From the NCBI RefSeq assembly GCF_000011645.1, contig NC_006270.3, positions 1,919,501 to 1,983,500 of the forward strand: a DNA stretch of 64,000 nucleotides, read 5' to 3'. The notes under the pieces are model-generated. The model searched no databases and was not told the origin of the DNA. It was given only the letters and a program-made list of their open reading frames with translations. Below are positions 16,975-25,665 of the stretch, piece after piece. The translations under genes were made by a program, and so were the position numbers. Origin of the DNA: Bacillus licheniformis DSM 13 = ATCC 14580. GTDB taxonomy: Bacteria > Bacillota > Bacilli > Bacillales > Bacillaceae. Each line of letters opens with the position of its first letter. Position 1 is the stretch's first letter.

Positions 16975-18449
16975 TCCAAGCTCAAATTCTTTATAGAAAG
17001 CTGCAAGCGATCGGCAGAGAAGTCGGGGATAATTTGCAGCGAATCTCCCGTTCTCCTGTGCTTTCGCAAGACCGGGCATTTGCTGCAGCGATTTTTACGA
17101 ATGAGCTGAAAATCGCGGTTCAACATCAATACGAGCCTGAACATTTGTTCGCATTAAAAGAAAGTGTCGAAAATCTGTTCGACTATTTTTCGTTTGATAT
17201 CGCAGATGGAGATGTGCTGCTGGTCGCAGATCCATACAGCGGCGGAACGAAAGGGCAGTCGCTCACCATGGCGGCGCCGCTATTCCTTGAAGGGGAGCTC
17301 GTACTCTTCCCCGCTATCCGCGCTCAGATGATTGATTTGGCCGGCGAGTATCCGGGGGGCTTCCATCCCGATGCATTTGAAGTATGGCAGGAAAATATCA
17401 GAATTACTCCGGTTAAGCTTTATAAACAAGGAGTTCTGCAGACTGATATTCTTCGTTTTTTATTATCAAACAGCCGGGTGCCCGCTTCTTTTAAAGCGGA
17501 TCTTGAAGCCATGTATACATGTTTGCATGGTGCCAAACAGCAATTGAAAACGTTTCTTGGCAGCTACGGTCAAAAAACAGTGGCCGCATCGATCAAAAGC
17601 ATGTTTGAATACAGCCAAAAAAGGGTTGAGCATCATGTCTCTCATCTGCCTGAAACAGAAATGAGCGCTGTCCAGGAGTTTGAAGTTACCAAAGGGCACA
17701 AGAGTACAATTCATGTGCAAATTTCAAAGAAGGAGAATGCGGTTGAGATCGATTTGAGCGGATCGTCAGAGCAGTCCGTAAAGCCGGTTAATTCACCTGC
17801 CGCTTTAACGAAGGCGTTTGCCGTTTGGCCGTTTCTTGCAAGGATTGCCGATGAAATACCGATCAATGAAGGAACGCTTCAACCTTTTCAAACGAAGACG
17901 AGGCCGGGAACGATTCTAGATCCGGAATTTCCGGCAGCTACAGCACTAGCTCCAAGCATTACCGGACATTTCGTCGCTGCAGCGGTATTTAAAGCCATTC
18001 AAAACGGACAAGGCACAAGTGAAGAATTTCCGCCGATTTATGGGCCAGGTCCGCAGGCCGTTTTTTATCCGGAGCTTGGCACAGGAGCCGAAACAAAATC
18101 AATCGTTCTCGCACCCGGGTATCCTTCAGCTTCAAAAGGCTTCGGACCGCCTGCTTTATTTGGCCAACGGATGCTTGTCTCTGCGGAGGAATTGGAGCTT
18201 TACCACGGTTTTAAAATGGTTTCCCGGGAGTGGACGGACAATGGGGAGGAAATGGAAGTGTCCCTGCTTAACCAGGAGGACGATATTTATTTCAACCTTC
18301 TTCTGCCTTTTAGCGAAAGGGGAAAATACGGGTCTCTGTCAAGAACGGGAGACCATGACGAAACCTTTTATGAAAGCACGGTACACCAACATGTGAAAAA
18401 AGGCAACCTCCTCGTCTTTACGTACTCTCAAAAGGAGGAGCAGCTATGA
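16971..18449 (+). CDS. degenerate HyuB-like subunit lacking metal ligands
   Basis: A 492-residue protein clearly related to HyuB but shorter and divergent. The HyuB metal motif, GGSHSLD and RSHMAD in its neighbour, reads GGTKGQS (Lys94, Ser97) and RAQMID (Gln119) here, so three of the ligands are gone. The rest of the fold is kept (GDVLLVADPYSGG, IPINEGTLQPF). It probably acts as a structural partner in a three-subunit complex rather than a second catalyst. It overlaps both neighbours by 4 bp, which supports stoichiometric assembly. Confidence 0.85.
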   Translation: MIQAQILYRKLQAIGREVGDNLQRISRSPVLSQDRAFAAAIFTNELKIAVQHQYEPEHLFALKESVENLFDYFSFDIADGDVLLVADPYSGGTKGQSLTMAAPLFLEGELVLFPAIRAQMIDLAGEYPGGFHPDAFEVWQENIRITPVKLYKQGVLQTDILRFLLSNSRVPASFKADLEAMYTCLHGAKQQLKTFLGSYGQKTVAASIKSMFEYSQKRVEHHVSHLPETEMSAVQEFEVTKGHKSTIHVQISKKENAVEIDLSGSSEQSVKPVNSPAALTKAFAVWPFLARIADEIPINEGTLQPFQTKTRPGTILDPEFPAATALAPSITGHFVAAAVFKAIQNGQGTSEEFPPIYGPGPQAVFYPELGTGAETKSIVLAPGYPSASKGFGPPALFGQRMLVSAEELELYHGFKMVSREWTDNGEEMEVSLLNQEDDIYFNLLLPFSERGKYGSLSRTGDHDETFYESTVHQHVKKGNLLVFTYSQKEEQL

Positions 18450-20185
18450 TCAATCAGGACTTTATCTTATCACAGGTGGTCGGCGGTTCTCTTGATGCGG
18501 TTGCCAGGGAAATGAGCGCCACTGTCACGAGAACGGCCCGTTCACCATTGTTTAACGAAGCGCATGATTTTACGACGGGCGTCTTTGACCTTTCCGGCAA
18601 AAAATCGCGCCTTGTCGCGCAGGCCCCCGGCTGTACGCTTCACCTTTATGCGGTCGTAGGCGCAGTGGACCATCTATTGGACGCCTTTCGGTATGATCTT
18701 CACCCCGGGGATATTCTCCTGGTGAATGATCCGTATCATGGAGGCTCGCACAGCCTTGACTGGACGATCGTCATGCCTGTTTTTTATAATCGCAAGCCGA
18801 TCCTGCTTCCTGCTGTACGAAGCCATATGGCCGATAATGGCGGTCCGGTTGCCGGAGGGTACAATCCGCGCTCAAAAGACATTTGGCATGACGGGCTGCG
18901 GATTCCGCCGTTAAAAATTTATGAGCGGGGAGAAAAGCGAAGGGATGTATTCGATTTAATCGTTGCAAACAACCGGCTTTCACATTGGCTTGAAGGCGAC
19001 TTAAATGCGATGATCGGGGCGTGCAAGGTCGCTGCCTCCCGAATCCAGACGATGCTGGATAAGTATGGCGCCGAGAAGGTGATTACAGCCATTGACAACC
19101 GGATTCAATATACAGAAAACAGGGTTCGCGATGAAATCAGCAGCTGGCCGGACGGCACCTATGTCGGTGAAACATTCGCTGATCACGACTTTCAAGGCAA
19201 CCGCGATATTAAGGTTCGCGCAACGGTGACCGTCAAAGGCAGCGATCTTCACATTGACTTTACCGGTTCATCCCCGCAAGTAAAAGGCTTCATCAACAGC
19301 CCGCTCTCAAATACGACTTCGTTTGCTTTTGTCGGTATTTCGACTTGCTGTGATGAGGATATTCCGATCAATGAAGGATATATGAATCCGGTAACAGTAA
19401 CCGCGCCTATAGGAACAGTTGTGAACCCGCAGCTGCCGGCACCGTGCGGACACGCGACTGCGTGCGTCGGAGCAGAAATAGCCGAGGCTGTTCTTCAGGC
19501 CATTTCACAATGTGCGCCAAAACGGGTCGGAGTGAACGCCCATAAGCTTCCTCTCGCCTATTCTCACGGAAAATACGATGACGGCAAGCCGTGGGTGAAT
19601 CTGAATTTTTACGGCTATACCGGCGGTGCGGGAGCTGCATACGAAACGGACGGATGGGGGCTTTATCCTCCTGTTATGACAGGAGTTATTCTTCCATCTA
19701 TTGAAATGACCGAAGTTCAATACCCGAGCCGTGTATTAAAGCATGAATATACAAGCGATTTTACGGGTGCGGGCCGATGGAGAGGCACACCCGGGTTGGA
19801 TGTTCAAATCCAGCACTTAAAGGAAAGCCGCACAAGCGTCATGATGGCAGGGGGCCGAAACACAACAAAAGGCTTCTGCGGAGCCGGCGATTCACCAAGC
19901 AACAAGGTGATTGTCGGGTATGGAACAGACGAAGCCAGAGAAATCGATGAAACGGCTTTTGAAGTCAAAATGCCTGTGGGCGGCATCATCCAATTTTACC
20001 GTGCAGGCGGCGGAGGCTGGGGAAATCCGCTGGAACGTGAACCGGAAAAGGTGCTGGACGACGTCTTAAACGAGTTTGTCAGCATTGAATCAGCATTGCA
20101 GGATTATGGTGTCGTGATTGACCCTGAGACACTTGCCATTAACGAAGCTGAAACAAAACGTGTGCGGGCATCCAGGCTTCCATAA
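18446..20185 (+). CDS. hydantoinase/oxoprolinase B subunit (HyuB)
   Basis: A 579-residue HyuB protein with an intact metal motif: NDPYHGGSHSLD (His102, Asp105) and RSHMAD (His127, Asp130). The C-terminal region GGGGWGNPLEREPEKVL is the conserved family end. HyuB completes hydrolysis after HyuA activates the substrate. It is the last gene of the operon and is followed by a strong terminator. Confidence 0.92.
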   Translation: MINQDFILSQVVGGSLDAVAREMSATVTRTARSPLFNEAHDFTTGVFDLSGKKSRLVAQAPGCTLHLYAVVGAVDHLLDAFRYDLHPGDILLVNDPYHGGSHSLDWTIVMPVFYNRKPILLPAVRSHMADNGGPVAGGYNPRSKDIWHDGLRIPPLKIYERGEKRRDVFDLIVANNRLSHWLEGDLNAMIGACKVAASRIQTMLDKYGAEKVITAIDNRIQYTENRVRDEISSWPDGTYVGETFADHDFQGNRDIKVRATVTVKGSDLHIDFTGSSPQVKGFINSPLSNTTSFAFVGISTCCDEDIPINEGYMNPVTVTAPIGTVVNPQLPAPCGHATACVGAEIAEAVLQAISQCAPKRVGVNAHKLPLAYSHGKYDDGKPWVNLNFYGYTGGAGAAYETDGWGLYPPVMTGVILPSIEMTEVQYPSRVLKHEYTSDFTGAGRWRGTPGLDVQIQHLKESRTSVMMAGGRNTTKGFCGAGDSPSNKVIVGYGTDEAREIDETAFEVKMPVGGIIQFYRAGGGGWGNPLEREPEKVLDDVLNEFVSIESALQDYGVVIDPETLAINEAETKRVRASRLP

Positions 20186-20189
20186 ATAA

Positions 20190-20233
20190 AAAAGCTGATC
20201 TGAGAGGAATTACTTTTCGGATCAGCTTTTTTT
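20190..20233 (+). terminator. terminator of the hyu operon
   Basis: A stem of about 12 bp (AAAAGCTGATC with GATCAGCTTTT) has an 18-nt loop and a long T-run. Confidence 0.9.
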
Positions 20234-20297
20234 CTTTTCAAGACATCTATGGTAAAAAGAGGATAATTGCTTTCGAGAGAGAATGTAAACATAACCG

Positions 20298-20323
20298 GTT
20301 TTATCTTTTTAACCGGCGGGTAC
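20298..20323 (+). promoter_or_regulatory. candidate sigma-B promoter
   Basis: GTTTTA (20298-20303), 14-bp spacer, GGGTAC (20318-20323) is close to the sigma-B consensus GTTTAA-N12-14-GGGWAT. It is 35 bp before the DUF2243 gene. Confidence 0.5.
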
Positions 20324-20357
20324 ATAACAGATTAGCATGTGAAGGAGGCCAAATCAT

Positions 20358-20792
20358 ATGAAAAACAAAAAAGCGTTTTGGGGACCTTTTCTGTTCGGCG
20401 TCGGCATCATCGCCATGATCGACGGCATCATCTTTCATCAATTGCTTCAATGGCACAGCGTGTACATGGACACAGACCGCTCTCACCAAATTATGAGCGA
20501 CGGACTGTTCCATCTGTTTTCGCTCGTCATCCTTTTCATCGGCGGAATCCTGCTGTGGAACAGGGGCGAACTTGGCAGCAGCCGGCCGCAGCACATCTTT
20601 TGGGGAGCCTCTTTGCTTGGGGCGGGCTGGTTTAACTTCCTTGAAGGCATCATCAACCATCATCTTCTTCAGATTCACCACGTCAACCAGCTAAGCCCGA
20701 ACCGCCTCTTATTCGACTTTGCTTATGACGCATCGGGCCTTTTGATCATTCTGGCCGGATGGCTGATCTACCGAAAAGGCAAACAGGGATAA
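20358..20792 (+). CDS. DUF2243 membrane protein
   Basis: A 144-residue protein with four membrane helices and many histidines at helix ends (FHQLLQWHSVY, DGLFHLF, INHHLLQIHHVN), the hallmark of DUF2243. The His clusters suggest metal or haem binding; function unknown. GAAGGAGG precedes the ATG. A sigma-B-like promoter suggests general-stress expression. Its 3' end and downstream DNA are partly duplicated at 24269-24510. Confidence 0.85.
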   Translation: MKNKKAFWGPFLFGVGIIAMIDGIIFHQLLQWHSVYMDTDRSHQIMSDGLFHLFSLVILFIGGILLWNRGELGSSRPQHIFWGASLLGAGWFNFLEGIINHHLLQIHHVNQLSPNRLLFDFAYDASGLLIILAGWLIYRKGKQG

Positions 20793-20888
20793 AACAGTGG
20801 TTTGTCCGCACAGCTACCTGAATACAATAAGAAAATATTTCTCGGGAAAGCGCAGGTTTCAACAAGACCTGCCCTGTTTTTGTCAAAA
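20552..20888 (+). repeat. direct repeat, copy 1 (DUF2243 3' end plus downstream DNA)
   Basis: It starts in the DUF2243 gene at GCTGTGGAACAGGGG and runs past the stop to TGTCAAAA. The last 90 bp (from GGTTTGTCCGCACAGC) are nearly identical to copy 2 at 24417-24510. It includes a GCAGGT/ACCTGC hairpin that may terminate the gene. Confidence 0.85.
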
Positions 20889-21040
20889 TTTGAAGAAATA
20901 AAAAACCCCCATTTTAAAAATTGATGTGATCAGTAACAGCCGCTTGAAGAAGTCGTTTTATGTAAACAAGTTTTTAAAATGCGGCAAAGTGCAGCTGTTC
21001 ACTTCAAGCAAAAAGGGGATTAAAAAAAGATATTCAGTGG

Positions 21041-21078
21041 AAAAAAGGTGTTCATATCGTTTAACGGACATCTTTTTT
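21041..21078 (+). promoter_or_regulatory. terminator-like hairpin in front of a small ORF
   Basis: A 13-bp stem (AAAAAAGGTGTTC with GGACATCTTTTTT) has a 12-nt loop and ends five bases before the AGGAGG of the next gene. It could attenuate transcription or terminate an upstream transcript. Confidence 0.6.
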
Positions 21079-21100
21079 AAATAGGAGGTTTACATATAAA

Positions 21101-21271
21101 ATGTTAAGTGTGCTGCTGCCTAATTTGCTTATATTTTCTGCTATCATTTTATTTTTATATTACATGATCGTATTGGTAAAGGAAAACAAGATAAATCGTA
21201 AACAAAACGAGGAAACCCAACAGTTGCTTAGGGAGATATTAAAGGAAGTAAAAAATAAAGATTCAAAGTAA
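21101..21271 (+). CDS. 56-residue single-pass membrane protein
   Basis: It starts MLSVLLPNLLIFSAII and has one hydrophobic helix (about residues 3-26) followed by a charged, coiled-coil-prone tail (KENKINRKQNEETQQLL...). AGGAGG lies 12 bp before the ATG. The shape recalls holin-like or immunity-type mini-proteins, but I recognise no family. It opens the AT-rich inserted region between the two DUF2243-derived repeats. Confidence 0.65.
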   Translation: MLSVLLPNLLIFSAIILFLYYMIVLVKENKINRKQNEETQQLLREILKEVKNKDSK

Positions 21272-21366
21272 TAATAAATGTTATTAAAGTTTCAATATTT
21301 CTGGATCAATATAGTCCCAAGGGCAATATGAAGAGGTACTCACAGCAAAAACTGTTATAGAACATA

Positions 21367-21393
21367 ACGACCGCATCTCTGGTCGTCTTTTTT
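21367..21393 (+). terminator. intrinsic terminator
   Basis: Stem ACGACC/GGTCGT with an 8-nt loop and a T-run, about 95 bp after the 56-residue gene. Confidence 0.75.
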
Positions 21394-21684
21394 AAAACGC
21401 GGCATGTTACTTATCTTGATAGGAAGGTGTCATTCTGTTGAGTAGACAGGGTTTTTGACCGATTCCTGTCCGATAGTAATAAAATATTCATTGACTTAGG
21501 AAGGGGTTGAATTCATAAAGTCTTGCAAAATCACTAATATCCGCTTGCTTTCTGGATAGCATTGTTAGAACGTTAGAAGAATAAGGTCTTGGAGGAACAC
21601 ATTTGTTACGCATCCTTTCACTATTGAATGCTACTGAAAATCCATATTAAAAGTACTGTAAGGCTACTTAAAGTATGACATAAT

Positions 21685-21827
21685 GTGGAGCTTCTTGATG
21701 AATGGTATTACGTTGAGTATAAAATTTCATCAATAGAGCATTACAAGAGAAAGGTCTACCTTTATATCCTAGTCAAGGTGCTACAGTTGAGCTTTGGGAA
21801 AGGAAGCTTAAACAATTGGTCGACTAA
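21685..21827 (+). pseudogene. relic of a toxin C-terminal tip (frameshifted)
   Basis: Two adjoining frames read like one protein end: VELLDEWYYVEYK, then after a shift near 21722, NFINRALQEKGLPLYPSQG and on to WERKLKQLVD before a stop at 21825. No start or upstream body remains. Its place 36 bp before an immunity-type gene is what an orphan polymorphic-toxin tip looks like; the toxin class is not recognisable. Confidence 0.45.
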
Positions 21828-21862
21828 TATTTAAAGTGTTTTTGTTAGGAGGTAAAACAGTA

Positions 21863-22204
21863 TTGGATAAGAAAGATATTAAGTTCCTCGAGGAGCTGCT
21901 TTATAATACAGATAAAGACGATCTAGTAAGAGTGACGAGAAATATTGAAAACCCTGTGATTCTTCAAGTTTTTGCAGCGAATTATAATTGGAATAGTGGT
22001 TTTGATGTTCCAAAAGCAATTCTTGAGAATGAGAATTGCGATTATGGTACGGGGTTATTAATGTTCCATTATGCAGATGGTTATCGTATGCTCGAAAGCC
22101 CAGACAATGTTTCAGCATCTGCTTTAGAAGAATGGAAAGATTTTTTAATCCAAACATATCAAAAGCTTATAAATTTGCAGTTTAAATCTCAAAATATATC
22201 CTGA
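21863..22204 (+). CDS. DUF4274-like, probable immunity protein
   Basis: A 113-residue acidic protein. The core NYNWNSGFDVPKAILENENC, then DYGTGLLMFHYADG, matches the DUF4274 pattern, often found beside polymorphic toxins. The start is TTG 21863 with AGGAGGT 9 bp upstream. It follows a toxin-tip relic with no intact toxin nearby, so it may be an orphan immunity gene retained for protection against relatives (inference). Confidence 0.65.
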   Translation: MDKKDIKFLEELLYNTDKDDLVRVTRNIENPVILQVFAANYNWNSGFDVPKAILENENCDYGTGLLMFHYADGYRMLESPDNVSASALEEWKDFLIQTYQKLINLQFKSQNIS

Positions 22205-22238
22205 AATAACAAGGGTTCAACGGTTTAAGTTTTAAAAA

Positions 22239-22516
22239 AATAACCCGCATATTCCCGATGCTTTACTTGAAAAGTCACCAGGGAAAGTGATTGAAGTTCC
22301 GAAAATTTAACGCGTTTTTCACCCAAAGTTACCCGTGGATTTCAATCCATTAGAATTCTCACTTTAAAATATGAGGCATATCATTTCCCAAAGTTATGCA
22401 CCCATCAGATAAAAGAAAAAATACTTACTGATGTATAATTTGAAATATTAACGCATTACATTTCTTCATCTGAAGTACCGACTCGAATGCAGCAATTAGG
22501 AAGAAGTGAAATTTAA
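22239..22516 (+). pseudogene. two further short protein-tail relics
   Basis: 22239-22310 reads KNNPHIPDALLEKSPGKVIE... to a stop, and 22442-22516 reads EILTHYISSSEVPTRMQQLG... to a stop. Both look like protein C-termini without a start, consistent with stacked, truncated toxin tips. The region 22205-22720 holds no intact gene. Confidence 0.3.
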
Positions 22517-22722
22517 TGAGAAGTATACTGTTTAGAAAGAGGTATTCGTTAAACAAAAGCACTGCAATGGTTTATTAATTTGTAAAAAGCATAAACTAAA
22601 AGACCCGACTGCCGCTGACAGTCGAGTCAAGTATACAAACCAGCTCACAATGGGCTGGCTCATATTAAAATAGACTTTCCCTTAGAAGGATAGATCTTTA
22701 CTTTAAAGGATGATAGATTGTG

Positions 22723-22914
22723 ATGAAAAACATAAGCAAATATGTTGTCCTGTTTTTTGGGGTAGCCCTATTTTTATACTTTTATGATATGTTTATGCCT
22801 AAAAGTGTGCTTTATTTTGTTGTGGGAATACCAGCATTATATATTAGCACAGTCCTTATCATGAAAACTTTAAAGCTACAAAAAATACAAAAGATTAATC
22901 CAGAATTAAAATAG
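22723..22914 (+). CDS. 63-residue two-helix membrane protein
   Basis: Two hydrophobic helices (about residues 5-22 and 30-50) and a basic tail (LKLQKIQKINPELK). AAAGGATGAT lies upstream of GTG 22720 / ATG 22723. A terminator follows immediately. No family recognised; the position among toxin/immunity relics is its only context. Confidence 0.55.
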   Translation: MKNISKYVVLFFGVALFLYFYDMFMPKSVLYFVVGIPALYISTVLIMKTLKLQKIQKINPELK

Positions 22915-22938
22915 ACCCCTTATTAAAACAGGGGGTCT
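22913..22938 (+). terminator. intrinsic terminator
   Basis: Stem AGACCCCT/AGGGGGTCT, overlapping the stop of the 63-residue membrane protein. The following T-run is poor. Confidence 0.6.
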
Positions 22939-23128
22939 AATTCATAAACTGCATTCTTAATTGGCCTTTTAGTTCAAAATAGACGGGAGGGAGCTGTGTG
23001 TTCGAAAATCTTCTTGTGCAATATTTGAATTTCTTTATGATTTCAACACCTCGATGATTTTAGATGGGAAAGATAATAACTTCCTCTCAGGGCATATATC
23101 CTAATAATTAAGGCAAACGCGTTACACA

Positions 23129-23422
23129 CTAATCAATTCGATCATAGTGACCATGAATAACAACGGCTCCACTGTTATTGATCAACCATATCATCTTTAA
23201 TTTTCTCAAAACGAGCCTGGTTAAGAATCTTTTTAGCAAATTCTCTATTTTGAACACATTTTCTAACATTAGCTTTTTCAGATTCAATAAAGAGTTTTTG
23301 GTATTTATCTTGAATATCTTCGTTAATATTTTTAGATTTATGAATATAAAAAAAGGAAAAATTGAATTTTTAAAATACATGTATAAGAAGTTGGATTGTG
23401 ATTTTTTTAAACCACAAACCAT
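23129..23422 (-). pseudogene. frameshifted minus-strand relic
   Basis: The minus strand holds pieces of one protein in two frames: GLKKSQSNFLYMYFKNSIF (upstream), then YIHKSKNINEDIQDKYQKLF... to DDMVDQ in another frame after a T7 run near 23346, then NNSGAVVIHGHYDRID back in the first frame. At least two indels are needed. Composition is very AT-rich. Identity unknown; it fits the toxin/immunity decay seen around it. Confidence 0.4.
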
Positions 23423-23483
23423 ATGGCTGGGCTGTGATTATTCAAAGATTACGGTTTTATTCTGAACAAAGAGAGATGTAAAA

Positions 23484-24182
23484 ATGGTAAATGTCTTAAA
23501 TAATATCTTGAAAAATGACAGATTGGATGCATATCCATTATTTAAAAAGTTTTGTTCCCTCAAAGAAAAAGGGTTGCGTAAGAAATCCTTTACAGCATTA
23601 TCTTCCTTTATTGATGAAGCAAAGAAATGGGATGATATTGCACAACAGAATTTTGCTTGTTGGCTGTTTGCTTTATTTGAAACATCAGATGATATTCACC
23701 ATGTACTCGTTCATCCATTGGAAAAGGAACTTTTACAGCCTTTGCTTGAGAGATGGATGAAGAGTGATCCTGAAGATTCAAGACCATATAGGTGGTATGG
23801 GGTGTTTTTAAATCCTGAAAACCGTGTCGATTATTTAAACAATGCACTTAGACTTGGTGGCGGGAATGAACAACTATCCTTATTAACTCTAATCGATATT
23901 AATTTGAACGCCCTTTGGTATTCATTTCATCATATCTCCGAAGATTTGTATCTTGGCGATATTAAAGAAGATACAGCACTTCTTGCTAAGTCCCGGCAAT
24001 TAAACAACAAAGTAGAATGTGAACAAACAAGGAAAAACAATAACGAAGCACTTAACTATTATCAAGATCTGTTGGATGACTGGGTGATGTTTAAAAAAGA
24101 ACGATCAAAGGGATTTGTTGAATGGTGTGAAAATAAGGGTAGAACCTATTATTGGGTCAAAGCTTATTATTACGAAAGATAA
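23484..24182 (+). CDS. 232-residue helical protein, unknown
   Basis: An intact soluble protein, rich in Trp and Tyr (CWLFALFETSDD, RPYRWYGVFL, RTYYWVKAYYYER), with helical repeats that could form a TPR-like scaffold. A modest GAGAGATG lies before the ATG. It is the only long intact frame in the 20.9-24.3 kb insertion. Size, composition and neighbours fit an orphan immunity protein, but no family is recognised. Confidence 0.6.
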   Translation: MVNVLNNILKNDRLDAYPLFKKFCSLKEKGLRKKSFTALSSFIDEAKKWDDIAQQNFACWLFALFETSDDIHHVLVHPLEKELLQPLLERWMKSDPEDSRPYRWYGVFLNPENRVDYLNNALRLGGGNEQLSLLTLIDINLNALWYSFHHISEDLYLGDIKEDTALLAKSRQLNNKVECEQTRKNNNEALNYYQDLLDDWVMFKKERSKGFVEWCENKGRTYYWVKAYYYER

Positions 24183-24268
24183 CTATATTATGTTCAGTAA
24201 CAGAATCATGAAGACAAAAAAGGCGAATTTCATTTCCTTCAAATCAAAAAGACTTTGGTGAAGATCCC

Positions 24269-24510
24269 GCTGTGAAACAGGGGAGAGCCGAGCAGCGCCT
24301 GCAGCACATCTTCAGACAGATTGGCTCCATTCCCCGAAGGACCTCATCAATCACCACTTTCTCCCGATTTGCCATGTCAACCTGTTAAGCATTTACCAAA
24401 CAGGATGAAAAAATTGGTTTGTCCGCACAGCTTACCTGAATACAATAAAAAATAAAGTATTTCTCGGGAAAGCGCAGGTTTCAACAAGACCTGCCCCGTT
24501 CTTGTCAAAA
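24269..24510 (+). repeat. direct repeat, copy 2 (DUF2243 pseudogene end)
   Basis: A decayed copy of 20552-20888. GCTGTGAAACAGGGG and CAGCACATCTT align with the DUF2243 coding sequence, an internal part is deleted, then the GGTTTGTCC...TGTCAAAA tail is nearly identical. Coding potential is lost. It marks the right edge of the inserted region. Confidence 0.8.
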
Positions 24511-24596
24511 AGCATTGGATTGTGCAGTCATGTGGGCGTCTGTCACGGCATAAGCGCGCCATGAATAGGATATAAAGAGAGAATGGTGAGGTGAGT

Positions 24597-25562
24597 GTGT
24601 TGGAAAGGGCTGTTACTTATAAAAACAACGGACAAATCAATATCATATTGAACGGTCAAAAGCAGGTTTTGGCCAATTCAGAGGCTGAAGCCGAATATCA
24701 GGCCGCACTGCAAAAAAATGAAGCCAAACACAGCATTCTGAAAGAAATTGAAAGGGAAATGAACACGCTGGTCGGAATGGAGGAAATGAAGCGCAATATC
24801 AAGGAAATCTACGCCTGGATTTTCGTTAATAAAAAGCGCGAAGAACAAGGCCTTAAGGCCGGAAAACAGGCGCTTCACATGATGTTCAAAGGAAATCCGG
24901 GAACCGGAAAAACGACCGTCGCCAGGCTGATCGGCAGGCTTTTTTACGAAATGAATGTTCTCTCAAAAGGCCATCTGATCGAGGCGGAGCGCGCCGATCT
25001 CGTCGGTGAGTACATCGGCCATACGGCGCAAAAAACGAGGGATTTAATCAAAAAAGCGATGGGCGGAATCCTGTTCATCGATGAAGCCTATTCCCTTGCC
25101 AGAGGCGGAGAGAAAGACTTCGGCAAGGAGGCAATCGATACATTGGTCAAACATATGGAGGATAAGCGCAACGAATTCATTTTAATCCTCGCCGGATATT
25201 CGCGGGAAATGGATCATTTTCTTTCATTAAACCCGGGCCTTCAGTCAAGGTTTCCGATCAGCATCGATTTTCCCGATTACTCAGTCAGCCAGCTGATGGA
25301 CATTGCAAAACGGATGATGGCGGAAAGGGAATATCAGTTCAGCCCTGAGGCTGAATGGAAGCTGAAAGACCATCTGATGGCCGTCAAAAGTACGGTCAGC
25401 CCCGCGAAGTTCAGCAATGGCCGTTTCGTCCGCAACCTGATCGAAAAATCCATCCGGTCGCAGGCGATGAGACTGCTGATGGGAGACTGCTACTTAAAGA
25501 ATGACTTGATAACCATCAAAAGCCAGGATCTCGACTTGAAGGAAGACGCGCCGCACGTATAA
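24597..25562 (+). CDS. spoVK: sporulation AAA ATPase SpoVK
   Basis: A 321-residue AAA+ ATPase of the CbxX/CfqX type needed for spore maturation in B. subtilis. Walker A GNPGTGKT is at 99-106, Walker B ILFIDEAY at 158-165, and the sensor/arginine region in GLQSRFPISIDFPDYS. I chose GTG 24597 (MLERAVTYKN) to match the family N terminus; GTG 24591 is also possible. It keeps its B. subtilis position after cwlC and before hflX. Confidence 0.95.
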   Translation: MLERAVTYKNNGQINIILNGQKQVLANSEAEAEYQAALQKNEAKHSILKEIEREMNTLVGMEEMKRNIKEIYAWIFVNKKREEQGLKAGKQALHMMFKGNPGTGKTTVARLIGRLFYEMNVLSKGHLIEAERADLVGEYIGHTAQKTRDLIKKAMGGILFIDEAYSLARGGEKDFGKEAIDTLVKHMEDKRNEFILILAGYSREMDHFLSLNPGLQSRFPISIDFPDYSVSQLMDIAKRMMAEREYQFSPEAEWKLKDHLMAVKSTVSPAKFSNGRFVRNLIEKSIRSQAMRLLMGDCYLKNDLITIKSQDLDLKEDAPHV

Positions 25563-25580
25563 TGGCGCGTTCTTTTTTTA
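25548..25580 (+). terminator. terminator after spoVK
   Basis: Stem ACGCGCC/GGCGCGT, overlapping the spoVK stop codon, followed by CTTTTTTT. Confidence 0.8.
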
Positions 25581-25665
25581 TTTTCGAGGATTTCTGGCAA
25601 CCGCTCCCTTCGTTTGTTATGATAGTACTGCTTATTGACTAACGTTAAGAAAGGAACATGATCAC

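Noticed and set aside
23178..23465. 95-codon plus-strand frame
   Set aside because: Antisense to a better-supported, frameshifted minus-strand relic; Phe/Asn-rich translation typical of non-coding AT-rich DNA.
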